Source: Styela clava
Lineage: Eukaryota; Chordata; Ascidiacea; Stolidobranchia; Styelidae
Direction: 5' to 3'
Assembly: GCF_964204865.1 (NCBI RefSeq)
Contig: NC_135264.1
Location: 6,168,001-6,232,000, forward strand
Length of the DNA stretch: 64,000 bases
In this document: piece by piece, positions 55,831 through 64,000 of the stretch
Numbering within the stretch: the first letter of the stretch is position 1
Layout: each line of letters starts with the position of its first letter
The notes under the pieces: generated by a model
Databases searched by the model: none
Seen by the model: only the letters and a program-made list of their open reading frames with translations
Told to the model about the DNA's origin: nothing
Made by a program: the position numbers and the translations under genes

Positions 55831-57737
55831 AAACTACCCATATTGGTAGGCATAGTTGCGTTTTAAATTGAAAGAAATTTTCATTAATTGTCAGAAGGTG
55901 TTGTCTGATTGTTTTGTTAGTTAGCAGGTAATTTATTACTGATCAGATACACAAACTTGGCACTGTCAAATGATGATTAGTGTTGATTTATTTTCAGGAA
56001 AAAGGGAAGATAACCCATTATCAGCTGCTTATATGTCCCATCGATATTGGAATTTTTGCCATCCCCAGAGAGGAAGAGAATAGTTAGAAAAAGGGGGATT
56101 TTAAAGAAAGGCAAAAGGCAGGACCATTTCAACAAATTCTGTTAACTTGTATGCGTTGCAATATTAATTTGCAGTTGTTTGCATAAACATTTAATGTGTC
56201 TTTCGACTAGACCTATACAAAGCCGCCTACACCCCTTTTAACTAGAACCATAATACTGTAAAATATTTGATAGAAATTACCCCCGAGGCATCATATCTGC
56301 CATTTGAAAGGGCTGTGGAGTCAGATACATTTTTTACTCTAAATTATGGAATGTTACTTCCAGGTTATCTTATCCTTGCTTATAGATATCTTGAGGTTAG
56401 TGACTCCAACCAATGACATTAAACCACATGATAGGCAACTCTGACGTCACTCTATAAGACTACATGCGAAAGATTGTATTTCATGATACGCTCCAATGCA
56501 CATATTTCTCGTCGCCTTTCGCGACGGTTTTCCGCTTGCTTTTGCTACTCGGCGTCTTCTTTACGTGTAGTACCTGCCTTTTTGCGCCTGTAACGAAAGA
56601 AAATAATCTCTATATCTGAGAAGTTTTGCTCATTTGGAAAGCTGGAATGGCAGACAAGCTGTAAAGAGTAATTCTGAACATCATAGACGTTTTTTTTATC
56701 AGAGAATATTACAAACGCGATAGCGTAAAGATTTGTGTGAAACATTTTGCAGATAATGACAAAGTTCAAAGTTAGTAATTTTAATGTTTGCGCTTAAACA
56801 TTGAAATTTCATTTAAAGAGGGTGTCATACAAAACAGCAAAACTGTTTTTACTTCTCTTAAAGGTGCTGTGATACAATTCCATAACACAAAGTTTGCACC
56901 TATCGAACTTGTTTTAGTAGGTGAATTTATTAGACATATAACATATTCAGTTAATCGTAGGTAACATTACTGGTACATAATGCCTCGTAGATAGGTTTGT
57001 GTCTAAATTTAGGAATTTAGCTCATAGCCCGCTAATTAATATTATCTTCTATGCAGGAGATTGCAGGGCTGATTCAACTTGCAGCCTTACCAATCACCTG
57101 ACGATGCTCAATTAGTTTGTCTCGAGCAAGTCTTCTTGAAAGACTTGTGTGAATGGAGACTACCTATATGTTTTGCCTTCCTCCGATTTTAGAAGACAAA
57201 TTCAATCTGAGGAATTTTGCATATATATAATTCTCATTGATTGTTGGCTGTTTATAATTCCTATTAAATGTGAATTCTGATTATATCAAAGAGTTCAACA
57301 TTTTTTACGTAATTTACGGGCACTTTTTTCTTGTCAATACTCCAAGCTGAGGTAATAAGCAAGACAATACATTCATGTCATCTGAAAGCAAAATATACAC
57401 ACTAATTAAAAGTTTGACACATTGAGATAATACATCATGACAGAAAATACAAAGATACAGTATGTATGACCATCACATGGTAATTAAAATTAAAAAAAAA
57501 ATTAAGAGAGGCTGTGGAGTATGAAAAGTTGAAGACAAAGAAAAGAACAAAAGTTCATAGCTCATGAACTCTCAATTCTGCCTCCATTGCTTTGTGAAGG
57601 CCAATATATTCCGAGTGGCTGAATTGGTTTACCTTTATGATAGCAACGGTTTTGTATTTAATATAGCGAGATTTTTTTTCAATTTAATTGAAGTGATATT
57701 ATTTCCCAAAGGAATGCTTGAATCGTCTAGAATAGAT
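55830..57737. other. Interior of the inverted-repeat structure, left half
   Basis: 56480-56520 (ACGCTCCAATGCACATATTT) is the inverted match of a word near 60113-60132, so arm homology may resume here after an insertion. Near 56714-56770 a short frame reads KICVKHFADND, like the C-terminal part of a THAP finger, but stops surround it. I name no gene. Confidence 0.4.
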
Positions 57738-58888
57738 CAGTGGTGTCAAACTCATGGGTTTCGAGAGCCGCATTGCATGTTGGAAATTGTAAAAAGGGCC
57801 GCAAACAGTTTTTGATAATGTATACTCGAGAGATATTTTTCAGATAGTTTTAGTTTGTGACATATATTGTGATGCAACTAATCAGTTGGATTAAGTTTTA
57901 TTATTTTCTTTAATTTCAAATGCAATTACATATTATTATTTGCATTCAACTATTATTGCAAGTTACTGTATTTATTACAAAAAATCATAAAATTCCATGT
58001 ACAACCATCAAAATCATTTTTGAACAAGCCTTGGTTAAGGAAAGAATAAAATATACACTAAAAATGACTTAATCTAAATATATGAACCTAAAATTAACAA
58101 AAATACTACAGTATAAACTCAATGTTTTTTTAATTACATTTGTCCTGACGTTTGGCATCTTCTTTGTGTCACCAGCATACTAAGGCCAGGCTGAAATGAT
58201 TTTATAGTACCAACTCTAACTAACGAGGTCACATGATCATGGGTTAATCTGTATCTTTGCAAAAGTTTAATTAATTCCAGTAATGCAAAAAAGTTACTTT
58301 TATCATTTCATGTATGGATCAGTAAAAATAAAAATGACAGATTTTTTCGACAAGACATTTCACGCTACATTGCATGGCATAGGATTGCTTGAAATATTAT
58401 TGATATTGATTTTTAGTAACTAAGTCGTTGTATATTTATATTAATATACAAACACATGGAAATTTTCTGTTCGGAGTTGGTCTTCGAATTTGTCATATTG
58501 ACTGCTGAGCTTATTGTGTTTTTTCATTGTACTGATGGAAATATGACAAATTTAACAATGTGCTTCAGAATTTTGTGAAATGCAGAAATATTGCAACTCC
58601 CATTTTCTTCGAAAATGCCACCTTCTTCGTGTACTTTAATTTAATCACTCAAGTGTTTTATTCAGTATTCTTTTGCTAGCTTGATGTGTATTCTTAATTG
58701 AGTCAAAATGTGAACAAAAAAAAATTAACTTTCTAAAACTACTTTCAGTAAATTGTTTTCTGTGTGAATATTCAATTTCACTTTAAAAGGTTTGAAAATT
58801 CCAAAATACTATTACAATTATTGTTAAGCGTTCGAGGGCCGCACTGGAAGTTCTCTGGGGCCGCGAGTTTGACATCCCTGGTCTAGAT
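57730..58888. mobile_element. 1.1-kb hAT-type element inside the 6.1-kb structure
   Basis: The element at 57738-58880 begins CAGTGGTGTCAAACTCATGG and ends GCGAGTTTGACATCCCTG. AGGGCCGCA/GGCCGC words sit just inside both ends. The flanks GAATAGAT and GTCTAGAT agree at six of eight positions. CAGxGGTGTCAAACTC is a well-known animal hAT terminus. No transposase frame was seen. Confidence 0.8.
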
Positions 58889-60299
58889 TAAAGTTGTCTA
58901 AAATATATAACATTATTTTATCATGAATCATGATTATACCCTTTCCTGAATTTCTTCTATAGTACTACCAAAATTTGATGAACCAAATATAACACAGGTG
59001 TAGTCAGTGAACCGTAATCCTCATTTTTCAAAGCTGTTTTAAGTATGTCTGGCATGTTTTGTGCCTTTTTACAAAGGAGACCGCTTATGCAATCTGGAAT
59101 TTTTAGTTATTTCCCTCAAGCCCTGCAGGATGTAGGGGCCATACACAACTTTACCGGAGGGTCAAATGTCTTTGCATTCCTCCATAGGTTGTTCTTCTAT
59201 TGCAAACATTTATGGAGTATTCTAATCATATTTCTTGGAATCAAACTGTCACTGATATGTCGCCAGACTTCTGATATCTCCCCTTCAGCTACAGTTGTCC
59301 TGTGAATAAATAATAGGAAATTGAGGTTAGACGAATAGTTGAAAGTTTTGTTTTATGTCGGCCTAATTTCTTGATTGATATACTCACTATTATTGCTATT
59401 GCCTCTTGTGCTGCAGGAGTCTCACAATGCTTAGACAGGTCTGTCCACAACTTTCACATCTGTAGGAGAGGAGATGTATTAATTTTCGTTAAGAATAAAT
59501 AAAGCAGTCTATATGATTCAGAATGGAAAAGCTAATAAACCCAATATCTTATGTTTTTTGTAAAAAATGTTTTACTGGATTTGGTATATAAACCAACTAA
59601 TGAAGGGGTTTAGTCAGAAAATTATAAGCATTCGTGGCTCCAAATACTTGAGAGATCAGACTATACAATATAGACCGGTATGAGTGAAATTTTAGGTGAA
59701 GTTGTTAACCCGTTGATTCAATACGCAAATAAAAGTGAATGAGCAATAGTATGTTACAGCAATAAGTATATATCCTCACTGATTAAAAAAATCTAAATGG
59801 AGGTGCATGAACTATTTGAAACCATAAGGGGTAAGTAAATATGCAATTTCGGCAGATGGCCAACTACGTACCGTACTGAATTATAAACTTCGTAGTATTT
59901 GACAAAAGCTGGCTTTCCCGCATGTACTTAACAGTGCGATGCCCGGGTGTGATATACAACAATAGTATTTACCTTACTTTTTTCCGATTTCTTTTTACCT
60001 TCAATTTTCCACATATCATTAAAAACCACAACAATTGTCGAAGCAGGCTCGAACACCATTCGTGCTATGCCTTGAAAGCAACACACATCCGCTCGTTTTC
60101 GTCTCGTCAAGTATGTGCATTGGAGCGTGCTATCGAATACGATCTTCGGCCAAAAATGCCGGAGTTGCGCATCATGTTGTTTAATGTCATTGCTCCAACT
60201 GACCCATGCATGCCACACTGAAAATTCTCTTGTGTACCCATAAAATAAGGCTGTTGGAGCCTTCAGTCATTGAAAACAGTCGAATCTGAGCACGATGGA
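58889..60299. other. Interior of the inverted-repeat structure, right half
   Basis: On the minus strand, 59040-59300 gives a broken frame (pieces such as EVWRHISDSLIPRNMIRILH) that might be a decayed transposase. On the minus strand, 59928-60218 has an open frame of 96 codons with no recognised domain. Neither is supported well enough to call a gene. Confidence 0.35.
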
Positions 60300-60304
60300 T
60301 TTGT

Positions 60305-60475
60305 TTTCAGAAGCATGGACTTGGATGGTGGGGAATGGTCGTAACCGATCAGTGGTCATGTGAACCACCCTCGGTGGGAGTAGAGATACAATCCTCTCGC
60401 ATCCTCTCTGTAATTGAAACCTGTGAAACTCTCAGGGTGATCAGAAATGCGGTGGCGAGCGTATTCCTAGATGGC
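60305..60475 (-). mobile_element. tRNA-derived SINE embedded in the right arm
   Basis: Reverse copy reading GTGGTCATGTGAACCACCCT, ATTGAAACCTGTGAAACTCT at the B-box position, and GGTGGCGAGCGTATTCC. It ends just before the arm palindrome, exactly as in the left arm. Confidence 0.7.
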
Positions 60476-60758
60476 GAATTCAATTGAATTCTGGTTATTT
60501 TTTGCATGACCACTGTTGTTAAACTTTAGTTATTTATTCAACCTTTCACACTTAGTAATAGATTACCTGCTAATTAGGGAAACAATACCCTATAGCAATT
60601 GATTATTAATTCCTTACTGTCTTACACAAGTTAAGTCTGCAACTGCAAGTAGGCCTACTAATAACAGTAGTTTGTCATCTGCTTTCCATTGAAATGAGGG
60701 AGCTTGTGAATATTTAAAGAAATTGATAACGACACACTATCACCCCATTATCACTCAC

Positions 60759-60975
60759 CATCAACGAAGTGCTGTCCGCGAACAGTGAAACACATGTAAG
60801 ATGGCTTCTGGACTTGACACCAAGCTTTTCTGCCAATGCAATAGGCAATCAGGCAACAGATGATATCCACATTGCGCGACGTTCCGGATCTTTTGAAATC
60901 AGTGGAATATAACTGAAGATCCATTTCGTTGTCTATACTATACGTACAGCCAACGGTACAATACGAAATAACCAT
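60759..60975 (-). pseudogene. Broken THAP zinc-finger exon, right arm
   Basis: The frame starts MVISYCTVGCTYSIDNE at 60975. Compared with the left copy, two A residues are missing from an A-run near residue 29, shifting the frame. An extra 20 bp or so downstream brings it back to MCFTVRGQHFVDG before a GT donor. The Cys of the C-x2-H pair is Arg here (RGQH). The lesions differ from those in the left arm, so the copies decayed separately after the duplication. Confidence 0.65.
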
Positions 60976-61069
60976 TTTCAACAGCCAAACAAAACGGAAA
61001 CGTATAATCCGACTTGCGACTGACAGGAGCCAAATGGACGTTTTTGTTTTATTGCCGTCCAGTAACAGA

Positions 61070-61079
61070 GTCACGTGAC
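61070..61079. promoter_or_regulatory. Palindromic E-box GTCACGTGAC upstream of MED16
   Basis: A perfect 10-bp palindrome with a CACGTG core, the consensus bound by USF/MITF/TFE-type bHLH-ZIP factors. It lies 144 bp upstream of the MED16 ATG and also upstream of the divergent THAP exon. The same 10-mer is at 54990-54999 in the left arm. Binding is inferred only. Confidence 0.4.
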
Positions 61080-61222
61080 CTGTGCAAGTGGATTCCTAAA
61101 ATTATATAGCGCTTTGTGCGGTGGGCTTAATCTAAGATCCTGGCCGACGGGGAATCCCCTTTCAATGTAGTCGTTTGCTCGCAGTCGTAGCCTAGCTTGT
61201 TATCTGTATAAACAACAAGAAA

Positions 61223-64000
61223 ATGGAGCTTGTTTATCGGATTAGTTCAAATGCAAAGTCATCAGTTCAATCTCTCGGCCACTCCAGTAGTTCTAGTCCC
61301 ATATCTGCAACATGGTCATGCAATAATCTTTTGGCATATCCATGGGAAAAAGTAGTCAAAGGTTGGTTTCTTTCTGCCATAATGAAGTTTGCTTGTTGCT
61401 TTCGTATCGTTTTAGTTTTTGAAAGTGTTCAAAACAATGTCAATTCAAAAATCAAAATTTAGAAGCCTTGAAAATAAATAGAGTTGAATTCCAACTTAGC
61501 TCTGTAGCTTGATGCCTGTAATAACTGAATGCAGTAATGAAAGCTTTTCAAAATATAGTAATATTTAACAAATAAATCAGTGGAGCCCATCATCTATTCA
61601 AATGTCAGTGGCTATTAAAACTCTCAAAAACCACTTATGATGTAATAATTTAGTTCCTACTAAGAAGAAACTAACATTATACAGTTATATGGATTACAAA
61701 TGATGCAATTATGCAGTTTATGGCGAAATGAAAAAAATGTGTAAAATATAAATAAAAAAGTTTGTTGACATGCATCAACTTATTTTTACGACTCGCGAGT
61801 TATATTATGTGAACCGCTATGATGTGTAATTAGTGAGGAGTAGGGCTATATGGCTTTATGCCTCCTCTGGCATTGAATCTCCAGTGCTTTTAACAAAAAA
61901 ACTGTTGTAATCACTTCACAAGAGCCAGAGCTTGTAGAACAAAGAACCGAATGCGGCTCAGAACACTCGGGTTGCCGATTGCTAATATATCTGTATATAG
62001 TATGCTAATGCCATAATCCATATTCAGGATACACAGAAAGATATGTCAGCATCATTGATCCAAATCAGCCATGGAATGTCCACACAATATCATTCGATAA
62101 AGCTTCTGTAAAAACTTTGCAATGGAATCAAACAGGTAAATTGAACATTTCAGCTATTATTAGATCGTCTAGATTTTGACCTTTTTTTCTATTCACATAT
62201 AAATATACATCAACTGTAAACTTTAAAAAAATCAGTGTTTCAGTAGGGACGTTTGATAGACTGTGGTACCATCTGCAGTCAACTTTGTGAAAATGATTAG
62301 TGCTTGCTATTACACGTGATCAAGGATCAAGCGTGAATTTTGCTTATAATTTTATAATTAATTCTTATAATTTTGATGAGTCATCTTTGAGGTGTGTGCT
62401 AATGCAGCGGGATATCGTTAGGCTAGTCAGCTCGCTACCCTGATTTTTAACTCTTGTAAATACGTTTTCCATTGAACCTGATATTCAAGGACTTGTTAAA
62501 GTGCAGCAAAGGATATACTCATCTCATTGAAAGTAACAATCAAATTATGTCTTGTTTTATTTACATGTTCAATAAAATACAAAAAATGGTTACGTACCAA
62601 AAAAATAAACATACAGACACTTTCCAGACATTTTTGAGATACAGAAAGTTGGCATTTAATTCATTTTGAGCGTGTATATCTTTGTTTCTGTAACAAGGCA
62701 ACAAGTTACTCTGCTCAACTTCAACTGGTTTTTGCAATGTATGGATTTCATCAAATCATCTGACAAATGTTTGGAAAGAAAAATCGACTTATGGATGCGA
62801 CTTACAAGGGGAAGATATTTTGGCCTCATCATGGCTATCGAATGGACGAAAGGTACTTTGGCGTAGCTATCGTTATTTTTTGGAGCTGCCTAGCACACAG
62901 TTCAACTTTTAAATATTTTATCTTATATATTATAATCCTGAAACATGATCCCTTTTTCTAAAACAGACTTATATTAATTCAGAAGTTATTTGAATTAGTT
63001 TTCAGCTTCAGTCTTTATTATACAACTTCAATTTGATTGTGTTCAGACTTCAATTCAAAATTTGAGCAATAACTTAGGCTCAGCGGTGGGACGCATTATG
63101 AAAAGCGTCAGGAATACACTCGTCACCGCACCTCTGATTACCCTGCATGAGTTCGCAGGTTCGAATCACATGCGGGAATAGGTATGTGCGAGAGAATTGC
63201 TGGACACTCGCCTCGTAGGCTGGTACACGTAACCACTGGTCTGTTTCGCATCCTCCATCATCAAGTCCGTGCTCCTGAAAACAAATACCTGGCTAACTAA
63301 TTTCATACCCGACATTGTAATTCTGGACTGCAGAAAGCATTTATTTGAGTGAAGTTGTGAAATTTCTCACAATTCAAATATATCTTTTCTGTCAATGATA
63401 TTAGATTTCAAATATTTAGATTTTGATCTCGTTTTTTTTATATGATATATAAACCAGATTATTTAGTAATGTGTGATATTGATGTTAAGAAATTCTATGT
63501 AGAGTAATAAAAGTGATAAAGAAGATAACAGAATCTTTCTCTATTATTTTATTTATATTCGCATGCTTTAGGTTGTGCTTCACGTGGACAAGTTGGACAA
63601 TCCCAAAGAAAAAATATCGAGAGCTCATCACCGACCATCGCTTGCACAACTTGGTGGTCAACCAATGGAAGGGTGAGTTCTTGAAATATTACTTGTAAGT
63701 ATGTATAAACTGAAATTCTTGTACTAAATGTAACTAAAATAATTTTTTTAGGTATATTTCTGTTACTGGGTCTGGACTTGTAGTCGTAAAATGTATTACT
63801 GTTACACAAGATGATGCACCAATAGTAGCGAAAGCGCAGCTGAGCAACACCGAAAATTTCATGTTGGCGGATATTGTATATTCAAGTAAATATGAGCATT
63901 CTTATCTACTCTATTTTCTTCTTTAATGTTTTTTGTGTGTTTTGATTTTTGATAATCTTTATGTAGATCAGGGAAATATTATCGTCATGGCAACTGATTG
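61223..64000 (+). CDS. MED16: Mediator complex subunit MED16, N-terminal part (partial at right edge)
   Basis: Exons 61223-61361, 62028-62135, 62698-62852, 63572-63672, 63752-63885 and 63967-64000 (cut by the edge) join in phase to about 223 residues. Matches to MED16 are ordered along the protein: ATWSCNNLLAY (human AWSCRNLIAF), PNQPWNVHTI (HPWDVHSI), LQWNQTG (LEWDQSG), ASSWLSNGRK (LSWLHNGVK), LAQLGGQPMEG (LTLFGGKPMEG) and YISVTGSGLVVV (WIAVTVSGLVTV). This is the start of the WD40 propeller in the tail module of Mediator, which relays activator signals to RNA polymerase II in the nucleus. The ATG sits in a good context (AAAATGG). Intron 3 (62853-63571) carries a SINE. The remaining propeller and C-terminal domain lie beyond the window. 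Confidence 0.92.
63082..63325 (+). mobile_element. tRNA-derived SINE, near full-length, in MED16 intron 3
   Basis: The head AGCGGTGGGACGCATTATGA, CACCGCACCTCTGATTACCC, the B box GCAGGTTCGAATCACATGCG near 63157, GGTACACGTAACCACTGGTC, CTCCATCATCAAGTCCGTGC and ACCTGGCTAACTAATTTCAT. The 3' tail is lost, unlike the copy at 50225. Confidence 0.8.

Larger units (their letters stand above)
60300..61088 (-). repeat. Right arm of the 6.1-kb inverted-repeat structure
   Basis: Reverse-complement partner of 54981-55740, with the same order read inward: GTCACGTGAC box, THAP exon, shared non-coding segment, palindrome GAATTCAATTGAATTC at 60476-60491, then a SINE. Its outer end lies 134 bp upstream of the MED16 start codon. 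Confidence 0.85.

Noticed and set aside
56545..56769. 74-codon minus-strand frame opposite a THAP-like KICVKHF stretch
   Set aside because: The plus-strand similarity is only about ten residues between stop codons, and the minus frame has no recognised domain.
59928..60221. Overlapping open frames on both strands (96 and 99 codons)
   Set aside because: They mirror each other over the same bases with no domain, and lie inside a repeat-derived region.

Overview
The window is nuclear DNA of an intron-rich, AT-rich invertebrate animal. Short exons are separated by GT..AG introns. The gene set (FoxM, SBF/MTMR5-13, mS27, MED16) is typical of metazoans, and a deuterostome such as an ascidian would fit, but the sequence alone does not fix the species. 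There are no rRNA, tRNA, CRISPR or prokaryotic features.

Layout. (1) 41-2754, minus strand: the 5' half of a FoxM forkhead transcription factor, running off the left edge inside the winged-helix domain. (2) 2755-10061: gene-poor DNA with old repeats. (3) 10062-39730, plus strand: a complete 42-exon gene for an SBF1/SBF2 (MTMR5/MTMR13) pseudophosphatase with DENN, GRAM, inactive myotubularin and PH modules, about 2,050 residues. (4) 42309-43673, minus strand: a single-exon gene for mitochondrial ribosomal protein mS27, convergent with SBF. (5) 43813-44906: two 450-bp inverted copies of one transposable element facing each other. (6) 48744-53026, plus strand: an 11-exon gene for a 408-residue coiled-coil protein I cannot name; its C-terminus may be RWD-like. 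(7) 54981-61088: a 6.1-kb region bounded by long inverted arms, each carrying a broken THAP-domain exon. (8) 61223-64000, plus strand: the first six exons of Mediator subunit MED16, running off the right edge.

The four named genes are independent housekeeping or regulatory genes (cell-cycle transcription, phosphoinositide/Rab signalling, mitochondrial translation, Mediator) and form no pathway. The rest is dominated by non-autonomous hAT-type DNA transposons, many with readable 8-bp target duplications, and by a tRNA-derived SINE with at least eleven copies. Exon boundaries were worked out by hand from splice sites, reading phase and remembered family alignments. Phases agree across every exon of the four spliced gene models.
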